Assembly: GCA_017860985.1 (NCBI GenBank)
Contig: JAGFXG010000116.1
Span: 1-5,328 of the forward strand
DNA: 5,328 nucleotides
Direction: 5' to 3'
From: Deltaproteobacteria bacterium
GTDB lineage: Bacteria; Desulfobacterota; Syntrophia; Syntrophales; Smithellaceae
Made by a program: the position numbers and the translations under genes. A model generated the notes under the pieces. The model had not been told where the DNA came from, did not search any database, and was given only the letters and a program-made list of their open reading frames with translations. Numbering within the stretch: position 1 is the first letter of the stretch; each line of letters begins with the position of its first letter. This document shows positions 1 through 5,328 of this stretch, in pieces.

Positions 1-309
1 GCAACGATTCCGATAGGTGGAGATTTTACCTACACCCTGGTTCCGGCAAAAGAGGAAACTGAAGAAAACCTGGAACTCACAGTTCAGGAACTTGAAACAT
101 GCTATTATCGCGGTGATTTTATTGATCTGGCGCCGATTATCTGCGAACAGATCGTGCTGCAGGTGCCGATGAAGATTGTTTGCACCGAAGATTGTAAAGG
201 ATTGTGCCCGCGTTGCGGTATCAATTTGAATATGGGTTCATGCAATTGCCATGCGGATGTCGTGGATGACCGTCTGGCCGTGCTGAAAAATCTTAAAGTT
301 AAACAATAA
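1..309 (+). CDS. yceD: YceD/DUF177 family protein, C-terminal part (5' end outside window)
   Basis: The frame is open from base 1 to the TAA at 307-309, giving 102 residues with no start in the window. Family members are usually about 160-180 aa, so roughly the C-terminal 60% is present. The diagnostic feature is a cysteine cluster at fragment residues 61-83: C61, C65, C69-P-R-C72-G, then C81-N-C83, within CKGLCPRCGINLN. This matches the probable metal-binding end of DUF177 proteins. An acidic stretch (KEETEEN) lies upstream. The family is linked to large-subunit ribosome biogenesis (23S rRNA accumulation) and is very often encoded directly before rpmF, as here with a 23-base gap. The exact biochemical role is not settled. 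Identification rests on the cysteine pattern plus the rpmF neighbour. It is probably cotranscribed with rpmF. Confidence 0.9.
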   Translation, partial: ATIPIGGDFTYTLVPAKEETEENLELTVQELETCYYRGDFIDLAPIICEQIVLQVPMKIVCTEDCKGLCPRCGINLNMGSCNCHADVVDDRLAVLKNLKVKQ

Positions 310-317
310 TGATAAAA

Positions 318-323
318 AGAGGA
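318..323 (+). promoter_or_regulatory. Ribosome binding site for rpmF
   Basis: AGAGGA lies 9 bases before the ATG at 333. It is a good Shine-Dalgarno match and fixes the start of this small gene, immediately after the yceD stop. Confidence 0.75.
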
Positions 324-332
324 TAATTTGCC

Positions 333-518
333 ATGCCAAATCCAGTAAAAAGACATTCCAAGACAAGGCGCAATACAAGAAGAGCGCACGACTTCTTAAA
401 ACAGCCCGCATTAGCGGTCTGCCCGCAATGCAACGAACCGAAAATGCCCCACCGTGTCTGTCCTAATTGCGGGACATATAAGGGTAGAGAAGTCATTCCG
501 GCTGAAAAAATTTCCTAA
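333..518 (+). CDS. rpmF: 50S ribosomal protein L32 (zinc-binding form)
   Basis: This 61-residue basic protein is a structural component of the large ribosomal subunit. The N-terminus is the typical L32 tail (PVKRHSKTRRNTRRAHD), rich in Lys/Arg and expected to contact 23S rRNA. It is followed by a zinc ribbon with C30-P-Q-C33 and C43-P-N-C46, and by the hallmark EPKMPHRVCPNCG...YKGREV. All four zinc-binding cysteines are present, so this is the zinc-dependent (C+) form, not the cysteine-free paralogue some bacteria use under zinc limitation. Length is normal (about 56-63 aa). It follows the YceD/DUF177 gene in the standard arrangement. A hairpin after its stop suggests that its transcript ends, or is attenuated, before acpP. 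Confidence 0.98.
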   Translation: MPNPVKRHSKTRRNTRRAHDFLKQPALAVCPQCNEPKMPHRVCPNCGTYKGREVIPAEKIS

Positions 519-525
519 TCAGCAA

Positions 526-555
526 ACCCGTTAGAGGTAACGGGTGAATTCTTTT
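526..555 (+). terminator. Probable rho-independent terminator after rpmF
   Basis: ACCCGTTA (526-533) and TAACGGGT (538-545) are perfect 8-bp inverted repeats around a GAGG loop, starting 7 bases after the rpmF stop. The tail ATTCTTTT (548-555) is only modestly T-rich, so termination may be partial. The loop GAGG could also pair with CCTC at 558-561 downstream. The position directly after the stop and the perfect stem support a terminator over a chance hairpin. Confidence 0.6.
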
Positions 556-608
556 AACCTCCTTTTTATGACGAGGGGCTCAGAATAAGCGGACGGGTCG
601 ATTACAGA

Positions 609-639
609 TTGTCTTGTTAATGCAAGACCTTGTCTTTGC
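609..639 (+). repeat. TTGTCTT direct repeats with competing hairpins
   Basis: TTGTCTT occurs at 609-615 and again at 630-636, exactly 21 bases (about two helical turns) apart. Between them CAAGAC (623-628) is complementary to GTCTTG (611-616) with a 6-base loop. GCAAGAC (622-628) is also nearly complementary to GTCTTTGC (632-639), with one bulged T and a 3-base loop. The same middle segment can therefore pair either upstream or downstream. This could be a protein operator with two half-sites, an RNA switch-like leader, or coincidence. No known family is recognised. Confidence 0.35.
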
Positions 640-723
640 TGATAAAAACGTGACATTTTAAGCTGTAAATATTGAGCCGCCGAAATCTTAAAGGGACTGA
701 AAAGGCAGATGTTGTTTTCGCTG

Positions 724-751
724 AAAAAAATAAGGATTTTTTTTAAAAAAA
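724..751 (+). promoter_or_regulatory. Phased A/T-tracts, candidate UP element or bent DNA upstream of acpP
   Basis: A7 (724-730), T8 (737-744) and A7 (745-751) cluster here. The two A7 runs are exactly 21 bases, or two helical turns, apart, which favours intrinsic curvature. If transcription starts near 787-789, the tracts fall at about -36 to -64. That is where RNA polymerase alpha-subunit UP elements normally lie (about -38 to -59). Confidence 0.4.
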
Positions 752-764
752 CAGGTAATAAGAT

Positions 765-776
765 CACCACTTGGTG
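765..776. promoter_or_regulatory. Small inverted repeat overlapping the -10, possible operator
   Basis: CACCA-CT-TGGTG is a perfect 5+2+5 inverted repeat that overlaps the candidate extended -10 of acpP. A repressor bound here would block the promoter. It does not resemble the FapR or FadR consensus sites I know, and a 5-bp half-site can occur by chance. Confidence 0.2.
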
Positions 777-780
777 TAAT
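772..780 (+). promoter_or_regulatory. Candidate extended -10 promoter for acpP
   Basis: TGG-TGTAAT at 772-780 matches the extended -10 pattern TGn-TATAAT, with 5 of 6 bases in the hexamer. No good -35 hexamer is found 16-18 bases upstream (around 751-758), but extended -10 promoters often lack one, and an A/T-rich UP-like element lies at the right distance. A start near 787-789 would leave a leader of about 25 bases that includes the acpP ribosome binding site. The promoter is inferred from sequence only. Confidence 0.4.
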
Positions 781-799
781 TTTAGTCCAATCATTGACT

Positions 800-808
800 G
801 AGGGAGGG
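800..808 (+). promoter_or_regulatory. Strong ribosome binding site for acpP
   Basis: GAGGGAGGG ends 5 bases before the ATG at 814. It is the most purine-rich Shine-Dalgarno region in the window, in keeping with the high expression expected of acyl carrier protein. Confidence 0.75.
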
Positions 809-813
809 AATTC

Positions 814-1062
814 ATGTCATTAGAATTAGAAGAAAAAGTCATTCAACTCGTTATGGAACAGCTGGATGTTACCCGGGAACAGTGCAAGCTGGAAGCATCT
901 TTTATTGATGATCTTGGCGCTGATTCTCTGGATCTTGTTGAGCTGATTATGGAAATGGAAGAAAAGTTTGGTGTGGAAATTGCCGATGAAGAGCTGGAAA
1001 AAATCAGGACAATTCAGGATGTTGTCGATTTTATTCGGGCAAAAAACATAAAAATTGATTAA
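814..1062 (+). CDS. acpP: Acyl carrier protein
   Basis: This 82-residue, strongly acidic protein carries growing fatty acyl chains as thioesters on a 4'-phosphopantetheine arm in type II fatty acid synthesis in the cytoplasm. The attachment serine is Ser38 in the classic motif LGADS38LDLVEL. It is followed by the recognition helix with EEKFGVEIADEELEKI and the C-terminal segment TIQDVVDFI. Length and helix layout are those of housekeeping ACPs (about 75-82 aa). The ATG has a very strong ribosome binding site. fabF follows after 24 bases, the usual acpP-fabF pair, so carrier and condensing enzyme are coexpressed. A dedicated ACP for another pathway is possible in principle, but the close match to the housekeeping motif and the fabF neighbour make AcpP much more likely. 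Confidence 0.97.
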   Translation: MSLELEEKVIQLVMEQLDVTREQCKLEASFIDDLGADSLDLVELIMEMEEKFGVEIADEELEKIRTIQDVVDFIRAKNIKID

Positions 1063-1073
1063 TTACCAACATC

Positions 1074-1077
1074 AGGA
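1074..1077 (+). promoter_or_regulatory. Ribosome binding site deciding the fabF start
   Basis: AGGA lies 9 bases before the ATG at 1087 but only 3 bases before the in-frame TTG at 1081. This spacing favours ATG 1087, which also gives the standard FabF N-terminus [11 protein letters not shown]. Confidence 0.6.
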
Positions 1078-1086
1078 TCATTGCTC

Positions 1087-2328
1087 ATGAAAAGGCGTGT
1101 CGTCGTAACAGGCCTCGGTGCCTTGTCTCCCCTTGGAACATCCGTTTCGGAAACATGGGAAAACGCCATTGCAGGAAAATCAGGCATCGGTCCTATCACC
1201 CGGTTTGACGCTGCTTCTTTTGCGTCCCGTATTGCAGGGGAAATCAAGAACTTTGATCCTCTTCAATATGTCGATAAAAAAGAAGTCCGCCGATACGATA
1301 ATTTTGCCATTTATGCTCTTGCTGCAACTCAGATGGCCATGGAAGATGCGTCTCTGACCATCGGACCCGACATTGCCGAGCGGGTCGGTGTCATCATCGG
1401 TTCCGGTATGGGTGGTGCATTGACGATTGAGGAAGAAGTCGGGGTGCTCATCCAATCCGGCCCCCGCAAGATATCACCATTTGCCATTCCTGCCATCATA
1501 GCTAATCTTGGCTCCGGTCATGTCTCCATGCGGTTCGGTGCCAAGGGACCCATCAATTGTTCTGTGACGGCTTGTGCTTCAGGGACAACAGCCATTGGTG
1601 ATGCTTATAAAACCATAGCATACGGTGATGCGGAAGCCATGATTGCCGGGGGCGTTGAAGCGGCCGTGACAAGGCTCGGCGTTGGCGGGTTTTGTGCCAT
1701 GCGTGCGCTGTCCACCAGCAATGACGAACCGCAAAAAGCCAGCCGGCCCTTCGATAAAGGGCGCAATGGTTTTGTTATTGCCGAAGGGTGCGGTGTGATC
1801 ATTTTGGAAGAATTATCGTTTGCCCTGAAAAGAGGGGCGCGGATTTATGCCGAAATGATCGGTTACGGTTGTACCTCTGACGCCTATCACCTTGCCGCTC
1901 CCCCGCCTGAACACGAAGGTGCCGGACGAAGCATGCGGGTGGCGATCAAAGATGCCGGTTTGAAAACGACTGATATCAACTATATCAACGCACATGGCAC
2001 CTCGACACCGCTTAATGATCTTTACGAAGTACAGGCGATCAAGAATCTTTTTGGTGAACACGCCAAAAAATTGATGGTCAGCTCGACAAAATCGATGACA
2101 GGCCACATGCTGGGAGGCACAGGCGCCGTGGAAGCGATTTTTTGCATCAAAGCGATTCAGGAAGGCATGATTCCGCCCACGATCAATCTGGAAAACCCGG
2201 ATGATGGGTGTGATCTGGATTTTGTGCCCAATGTCGCCCGTAAGCAAGAAATCAATGCTGCGATGTCCAACAGTTTCGGATTTGGCGGTGTCAACGCCGT
2301 GGTCGTATTTAAAAAATATTGCGCGTAG
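1087..2328 (+). CDS. fabF: 3-oxoacyl-[acyl-carrier-protein] synthase II (FabF)
   Basis: FabF extends fatty acyl-ACP by two carbons, condensing it with malonyl-ACP and releasing CO2 (KAS II, type II fatty acid synthesis, cytoplasmic). From ATG 1087 the protein is 413 aa, the family norm. It has the thiolase fold: N-terminal half beginning [17 protein letters not shown], nucleophile Cys163 in SVTAC163ASGTT, and catalytic His303 in NAH303GTSTPLND. Lys335 and His340 lie in SSTK335SMTGH340, and the glycine-rich loop [10 protein letters not shown] is at 394-403. The Cys-His-His triad marks the elongating KAS I/II type, not FabH (Cys-His-Asn), and numbering coincides with E. coli FabF. An in-frame TTG at 1081 would add two residues but sits too close to the ribosome binding site. 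acpP lies 24 bases upstream and glyA starts 29 bases downstream. Confidence 0.97.
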   Translation: MKRRVVVTGLGALSPLGTSVSETWENAIAGKSGIGPITRFDAASFASRIAGEIKNFDPLQYVDKKEVRRYDNFAIYALAATQMAMEDASLTIGPDIAERVGVIIGSGMGGALTIEEEVGVLIQSGPRKISPFAIPAIIANLGSGHVSMRFGAKGPINCSVTACASGTTAIGDAYKTIAYGDAEAMIAGGVEAAVTRLGVGGFCAMRALSTSNDEPQKASRPFDKGRNGFVIAEGCGVIILEELSFALKRGARIYAEMIGYGCTSDAYHLAAPPPEHEGAGRSMRVAIKDAGLKTTDINYINAHGTSTPLNDLYEVQAIKNLFGEHAKKLMVSSTKSMTGHMLGGTGAVEAIFCIKAIQEGMIPPTINLENPDDGCDLDFVPNVARKQEINAAMSNSFGFGGVNAVVVFKKYCA

Positions 2329-2339
2329 ATGCTTTTTGT

Positions 2340-2347
2340 GGGGAGGA
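2340..2347 (+). promoter_or_regulatory. Ribosome binding site deciding the glyA start
   Basis: GGGGAGGA lies 10 bases before the ATG at 2358. It rules against a longer reading from the in-frame TTG at 2319, which overlaps fabF and would add 13 residues that do not look like a GlyA N-terminus. Confidence 0.7.
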
Positions 2348-2357
2348 ATTGTTTTCG

Positions 2358-3608
2358 ATGTCATTTTTAGATAAAGTGGATCCGGAAGTTGCCCATGCGA
2401 TTGAACTGGAAACCAAACGTCAGGCGGGAAAACTGGAGCTCATCGCTTCGGAAAATTTCGTCAGTGAAGCCGTTCTGGAAGCCCAGGGCTGCATCATGAC
2501 CAACAAATATGCCGAAGGTTATCCCGGCAAACGCTATTACGGCGGCTGCGAATATGTGGATATTGCTGAAACGCTGGCGATCGAGCGCTGCAAGAAACTC
2601 TTCGGTGCGGAAGCGGTGAATGTACAGCCGCATTCCGGTACACAGGCCAACATGGCAGTATATTTCGCCGCCTGTGCTCCCGGTGATACGGTGTTAGGCA
2701 TGAACCTGTCGCATGGAGGCCATCTATCTCACGGCAGCCCGGCAAATTTTTCCGGGAAATTCTATAAAATCGTTCCCTACGGCGTCAACCGGGACACGGA
2801 AACTATCGATTATGACGAGCTGGCCGTGATTGCCAGGGAAAACAAACCGAAAATGATCGTGGTCGGTGCCAGCGCCTACCCGCGGACGATTGATTTCGAC
2901 AAATTCCGTGCCGTGGCTGATGAAGTCGGGGCGGTGATCATGGCGGACATCGCGCACATTGCCGGTCTGGTAGCCGTGGGCCTGCATCCGTCTCCGATTC
3001 CTATGTGCGAATATGTCACCACCACCACGCACAAAACGCTGCGGGGACCGCGTGGCGGCTTGATCATGTGCAAGGAACCCTACCTTAAAATCCTCAACAG
3101 CCGGGTGTTCCCTGGTATGCAGGGCGGCCCGCTGATGCACATCATTGCCGCAAAGGCCGTAGCCCTGCAAGAGGCCCTGATGCCTGAATTCAAGGAATAT
3201 CAGCAGCAGATTGTGAAAAATGCCAAAGCCATGGCGGACGAATTGAAGAATGCCGGTTTCCGGCTGGTATCGGGAGGTACGGACAATCACCTGATGCTTG
3301 TTGATTTAACCGCTAAAGGTGTGACAGGCAAAGACGCGCAGGAGGCATTGGATCGCGCGGCTATTACTGTTAACAAAAACGGTATTCCTTTTGACACGCA
3401 GGGGCCGATGGTTACCAGCGGTATCCGTATCGGTACACCGGCGCTCACGACCCGTGGCATGAAGGAAAATGAAATGCGACTCATTGCTTCGCTGATTGCC
3501 GATGTGATCAATCATATCAATGATGAGCGAAAAATTCAGGCCGTAGCCGAAGAAGTCAGGAAACTTTGCTCCCGGTTCCCGCTGTATGCGTCAAGAATAA
3601 AAGGATAG
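2358..3608 (+). CDS. glyA: Serine hydroxymethyltransferase
   Basis: GlyA is a PLP enzyme that converts serine and tetrahydrofolate to glycine and 5,10-methylene-THF, the main one-carbon source for dTMP, purine and methionine synthesis. From ATG 2358 it is 416 aa, matching the roughly 415-420 aa family. Signatures in order: [10 protein letters not shown] (27-36); [13 protein letters not shown] (51-63); PHSGTQAN (91-98), a phosphate-binding loop; [10 protein letters not shown] with His122, expected to stack on PLP; D197-IAH200, Asp contacting the pyridine nitrogen; and TTTTHK226TLRGPRGG with the Schiff-base Lys226. FPGMQGGP follows near 255-262. No residue I checked is missing. The C-terminal third is ordinary SHMT. 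It sits between the fatty acid pair and the nucleotide genes, 53 bases before the dCMP deaminase start, and is probably cotranscribed with both. Confidence 0.98.
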   Translation: MSFLDKVDPEVAHAIELETKRQAGKLELIASENFVSEAVLEAQGCIMTNKYAEGYPGKRYYGGCEYVDIAETLAIERCKKLFGAEAVNVQPHSGTQANMAVYFAACAPGDTVLGMNLSHGGHLSHGSPANFSGKFYKIVPYGVNRDTETIDYDELAVIARENKPKMIVVGASAYPRTIDFDKFRAVADEVGAVIMADIAHIAGLVAVGLHPSPIPMCEYVTTTTHKTLRGPRGGLIMCKEPYLKILNSRVFPGMQGGPLMHIIAAKAVALQEALMPEFKEYQQQIVKNAKAMADELKNAGFRLVSGGTDNHLMLVDLTAKGVTGKDAQEALDRAAITVNKNGIPFDTQGPMVTSGIRIGTPALTTRGMKENEMRLIASLIADVINHINDERKIQAVAEEVRKLCSRFPLYASRIKG

Positions 3609-3661
3609 AGGGAAACGCGGCGGGGCGTAGGCACGAAAGGCTCATCGGAAAGCAGAAGACT

Positions 3662-4153
3662 ATGGCGGAAAAACAAGCGCCGTCGCAGAATGTTTCGGAC
3701 AAAAACCATTCCCGTCCCGACTGGGATACTTATTTTCTGGATATTGTTGAACTGGTTTCAAAACGCGCGACCTGTCTTCGCCGTGCGGTAGGTGCTGGCC
3801 TGGTGCGCGACCGGAGGATTCTGGCCACCGGATACAACGGCGCTCCTTCCAAACTGCAGCATTGCCTGGATATCGGATGCCTTCGCGAGCAGCTCAACGT
3901 GCCGTCAGGCGAACGCCATGAACTGTGCCGCGGACTGCACGCGGAGCAAAACGCTATCATCCAGGCCGCCCTTCACGGCGTTAGCACGAAGGGTTCCACT
4001 TTATACTGCACCAATCATCCGTGTGTGATCTGTGCCAAGATGATCATTAACGCGGGCATTACACGCATCGTCATTCGCGACGGCTACAGTGACAGGCTGG
4101 CCGCGGATATGTTAAGCGAGGCGGGAATCAGTGTTGACCAGCTGGATAAATGA
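3662..4153 (+). CDS. dCMP deaminase (ComEB/dCMP deaminase family)
   Basis: This predicted zinc hydrolase probably converts dCMP to dUMP, feeding thymidylate synthesis. From ATG 3662 it is 163 aa. The N-terminal 18 residues or so are polar and poorly conserved. The deaminase fold starts near [11 protein letters not shown] (18-28). Zinc and catalytic residues are H93-A-E95 and P120-C121-V-I-C124, the H(A)E...PCxxC signature. The stretch [26 protein letters not shown] (38-63) and the region around [16 protein letters not shown] are typical of dCMP deaminases and ComEB, and differ from tRNA adenosine or riboflavin (RibD) deaminases. The only plausible start is ATG 3662, with a weak GGAAAG 9 bases before it. 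An in-frame TTG at 3566 lies inside glyA and is rejected. It follows glyA (53-base gap) and precedes nrdR (24-base gap). Family assignment is firm; the exact substrate is inferred. Confidence 0.92.
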   Translation: MAEKQAPSQNVSDKNHSRPDWDTYFLDIVELVSKRATCLRRAVGAGLVRDRRILATGYNGAPSKLQHCLDIGCLREQLNVPSGERHELCRGLHAEQNAIIQAALHGVSTKGSTLYCTNHPCVICAKMIINAGITRIVIRDGYSDRLAADMLSEAGISVDQLDK

Positions 4154-4177
4154 TAAAATGATCAGGCAGGCAGACTC

Positions 4178-4639
4178 ATGAAATGTCCTTTTTGCAGCAA
4201 TGCGGAAAATAAGGTGATTGATTCCCGGATCAGCAAGGATGGCAAGGCCATCCGCCGCCGCCGGGAATGCCTGGGCTGCGCAAGACGATTCACCACCTAT
4301 GAGTATGTGGAAGATATTCTGCCGATGGTGGTGAAAAAAGACGGCAGGCGTGAACCGTTTGACCGGATAAAAATCCGCAACGGTGTGATGACGGCATGTG
4401 AAAAACGGCCGATCAGCATGGAGGACATGGACAAAATCGTCGAGAACGTGGAAGCTGCCTGTCAGGAATACCAGGGTGAGGAAATACCTTCCTCGGTGAT
4501 CGGCGAGAAAGTGATGGCTGAACTCAAGGTGCTCGACGGCGTCGCCTATGTCCGGTTTGCCTCGGTTTACCGGCAGTTCCGGGATGTCGGGGAGTTTATG
4601 TCCGAATTGAAGGATCTGTTGAGCAAGGGCAAGAAATAA
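4178..4639 (+). CDS. nrdR: Transcriptional repressor NrdR
   Basis: NrdR senses ATP/dATP and represses ribonucleotide reductase genes by binding paired NrdR boxes. At 153 aa it has the usual length. The N-terminal zinc ribbon has C3-P-F-C6 and C31-L-G-C34, with the conserved DSR (15-17), IRRRREC (25-31) and RRFTTYE (36-42) motifs. An ATP-cone domain covers about 49-139, with [11 protein letters not shown] (51-61) and [11 protein letters not shown] (124-134). I noticed no NrdR box in this window and no reductase gene is here, so its targets lie elsewhere; I did not run a systematic motif scan. The ATG is preceded by AGG 7 bases upstream (4168-4170), a modest ribosome binding site. Its place after a dCMP deaminase and GlyA groups deoxynucleotide functions. 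The ribE start is only 2 bases after its stop, implying cotranscription and probable translational coupling. Confidence 0.97.
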   Translation: MKCPFCSNAENKVIDSRISKDGKAIRRRRECLGCARRFTTYEYVEDILPMVVKKDGRREPFDRIKIRNGVMTACEKRPISMEDMDKIVENVEAACQEYQGEEIPSSVIGEKVMAELKVLDGVAYVRFASVYRQFRDVGEFMSELKDLLSKGKK

Positions 4640-4641
4640 TT

Positions 4642-5277
4642 ATGTTTACCGGCATTGTCGAAGAAATGGGTAAAGTTGTCCGCCTGACCATGAAAGGTGC
4701 GGATGCCTTGCTGGAAGTGGAAGCCACAATGGATCTGAACGAGGTGGCACTCGGTGACAGCATTGCGGTAAACGGCGCTTGTCTGACCGTAACATCCAAA
4801 ACGGCCAGAACATTCACTGCCGACGTGTCTGCCGAATCCTTAAGCAGAACAACGCTCAAATTCCTTCAGGCGGGGCATAAAGTCAATCTGGAAAAATCCC
4901 TCCGCATCGGCGGATTTTTAGGCGGCCATTTTGTGCTGGGTCATGTGGACGGTGTCGGCCGCATTCTGAGTAAGACACAGAAGTCCGGATCAATTATTTA
5001 TGCCGTTGAATCCCCTGACTCGTTGTCGCGTTTTATTGTGGAAAAGGGATCGGTCGCCGTCGATGGTATCAGCCTGACGGTGAACAGGCTTGAAAAAGGA
5101 CGGTTTTATGTTAATATCATTCCTCACACCGCAGTCAGCACGACGCTGACCGGGAAAAAAGAAGGGGAATGGGTGAACATTGAAACGGATATATTGGGAA
5201 AGTATGTAGAAAAGTTATTGCAAACACCGCGGGGAATCGATAAGGATTTTCTCGCTGAACATGGTTTTATCAAGTAA
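4642..5277 (+). CDS. ribE: Riboflavin synthase, alpha chain
   Basis: This enzyme disproportionates two 6,7-dimethyl-8-ribityllumazine molecules into riboflavin and the pyrimidinedione recycled by lumazine synthase; it is the last step of the pathway and acts as a trimer. The 211-aa product has the two homologous lumazine-binding barrels. Domain 1 starts MFTGIVEEMG, with VNGAC47LTV and LGGHFVLGH101VDG. Domain 2 starts near 97-106 and has VAVDGISLTV (138-147) and IIPHTAVSTTL (159-169), echoing domain 1. The C-terminal helix around ETDILGKYVEKLL (181-193) is typical. Catalytic-site residues known from E. coli (Phe2, Cys48, His102) correspond to Phe2, Cys47 and His101. The start lies 2 bases after the nrdR stop with no strong ribosome binding site of its own (only AAGGGCAAG further upstream), so translation may depend on nrdR. 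E. coli calls this gene ribC; ribE is the common name elsewhere. Confidence 0.97.
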   Translation: MFTGIVEEMGKVVRLTMKGADALLEVEATMDLNEVALGDSIAVNGACLTVTSKTARTFTADVSAESLSRTTLKFLQAGHKVNLEKSLRIGGFLGGHFVLGHVDGVGRILSKTQKSGSIIYAVESPDSLSRFIVEKGSVAVDGISLTVNRLEKGRFYVNIIPHTAVSTTLTGKKEGEWVNIETDILGKYVEKLLQTPRGIDKDFLAEHGFIK

Positions 5278-5279
5278 GC

Positions 5280-5284
5280 AGGGA
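5280..5284 (+). promoter_or_regulatory. Ribosome binding site for the last gene
   Basis: AGGGA lies 6 bases before ATG 5291. The nearby ATG at 5284 runs into a stop after six codons, so 5291 is the better start. Confidence 0.55.
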
Positions 5285-5290
5285 TGGAAA

Positions 5291-5328
5291 ATGGCAATCA
5301 GTAAAATTTCGGAAGCAATTGAAGACAT
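5291..5328 (+). CDS. ribBA: Probable RibBA or RibB N-terminus (3' end outside window)
   Basis: Only 12 full codons are visible: MAISKISEAIED. This resembles the N-terminus of 3,4-dihydroxy-2-butanone 4-phosphate synthase proteins (start, then I-xx-A-I/L-E-D, before the DDEDRENEGDL motif, which would lie just outside). It starts 13 bases after the ribE stop with a usable ribosome binding site, and ribE is commonly followed by ribBA in this kind of operon. Whether it is the bifunctional RibBA (with GTP cyclohydrolase II) or RibB alone cannot be told from what is visible. The identification rests as much on context as on sequence. Confidence 0.75.
   Translation, partial: MAISKISEAIED

Larger units (their letters stand above)
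519..813. other. AT-rich intergenic region between rpmF and acpP
   Basis: There are 295 bases with no convincing gene on either strand. Contents in order: terminator-like hairpin (526-555); a TTGTCTT repeat pair with competing hairpins (609-639); phased A/T-tracts (724-751); a small inverted repeat overlapping an extended -10 motif (765-780); and the acpP ribosome binding site (800-808). The stretch 556-608 shows nothing I can name. A weak long-range pairing (GGCTCA at 577-582 with TGAGCC at 673-678) is possible but unremarkable. In relatives this junction often holds plsX, fabH, fabD and fabG; I see no recognisable remnant of them. Confidence 0.8.

Noticed and set aside
650..671. GTGACA ... 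TAAATA as a sigma-70 promoter
   Set aside because: The spacer between the two motifs is about 10 bases, far from the 16-18 needed.
672..746. Small + strand frame of 24 codons (TTG start; reads ...GTEKADVVFAEKNKDFF) in the gap
   Set aside because: It looks faintly protein-like, but it has no ribosome binding site, starts with TTG and ends in the T/A tract. Nothing links it to a known peptide.
721..751. A7...T8 as an intrinsic terminator hairpin
   Set aside because: The stem would be entirely A-U with no G-C pairs, so it would be unstable. A promoter-related or bent-DNA role explains the tracts better.
531..842. Minus-strand open frame of 103 codons spanning the rpmF-acpP gap
   Set aside because: It starts inside acpP, runs antisense through the acpP ribosome binding site and ends in the terminator hairpin. 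Its middle is a translated A/T tract (FLKKILIFF) and it shows no recognisable domain. An open frame of this size can arise by chance.
1081..1086. TTG start for fabF, two codons upstream of the ATG
   Set aside because: It is only 3 bases from the AGGA site. ATG 1087 has proper spacing, gives the family N-terminus and gives the standard catalytic numbering (Cys163, His303, His340).
2319..2357. TTG start for glyA overlapping the end of fabF
   Set aside because: The ribosome binding site at 2340-2347 sits inside this extension and is correctly spaced for ATG 2358; the added residues do not resemble GlyA.
2724..3290. Long minus-strand frame (188 codons) opposite glyA, with similar ones opposite fabF
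   Set aside because: These are antisense shadows of well-supported genes, rich in His/Arg as expected from codon bias, with no domain recognised.
3566..3661. Longer dCMP deaminase starting at a TTG inside glyA
   Set aside because: It would overlap glyA by 43 bases and add 32 residues with no family match; ATG 3662 is the first sensible start.
1..5328. Possibility of an undescribed defence, mobile or biosynthetic system
   Set aside because: All genes are recognisable housekeeping genes with intact motifs in one orientation. I saw no transposase, integrase, CRISPR-like repeats, RNA genes or sharp compositional break apart from the AT-rich gap.

Overview
This window is a compact run of housekeeping genes, all on the + strand. 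It holds six complete genes, a C-terminal fragment of a gene at the left edge, an N-terminal stub at the right edge, and one sizeable intergenic region. Order: yceD/DUF177 (partial) - rpmF - [295-base gap] - acpP - fabF - glyA - dCMP deaminase - nrdR - ribE - ribBA (start only). The gene order (YceD-L32, then ACP-FabF, then GlyA-dCMP deaminase-NrdR-riboflavin genes) most resembles deltaproteobacterial (Desulfobacterota) chromosomes. A Syntrophus/Smithella-like or Geobacter-like relative is my best guess. This is an inference from gene order and protein style, not from a search.

Left part (1-555): the zinc-cysteine-rich end of a YceD/DUF177 protein and ribosomal protein L32 form the familiar yceD-rpmF pair. 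A perfect 8-bp hairpin with a short T-rich tail follows rpmF and probably ends, or partly ends, that transcript.

Gap (519-813): an AT-rich, apparently non-coding region. From left to right it contains the terminator hairpin, a TTGTCTT direct repeat able to form two competing hairpins, and helically phased A-tracts next to a good extended -10 motif. A small inverted repeat overlaps that -10. I read the right half as a candidate promoter for acpP and the genes after it. In many bacteria plsX-fabH-fabD-fabG would sit between rpmF and acpP; here they are absent.

Right part (814-5328): seven closely spaced genes (2-53 bases apart) that look like one operon. AcpP carries the acyl chain that FabF elongates. 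GlyA makes glycine and 5,10-methylene-THF, the one-carbon donor for dTMP synthesis. The dCMP deaminase makes dUMP, the other dTMP precursor. NrdR is the repressor of ribonucleotide reductase genes. RibE and RibBA belong to riboflavin synthesis, but ribD, which often lies between nrdR and ribE, is missing.

Every catalytic motif I checked is intact, and I saw no mobile elements, CRISPR, tRNA/rRNA or broken genes. I found no convincing new biological system. The points most worth a second look are the acpP upstream region and the two missing gene blocks (plsX-fabHDG and ribD).
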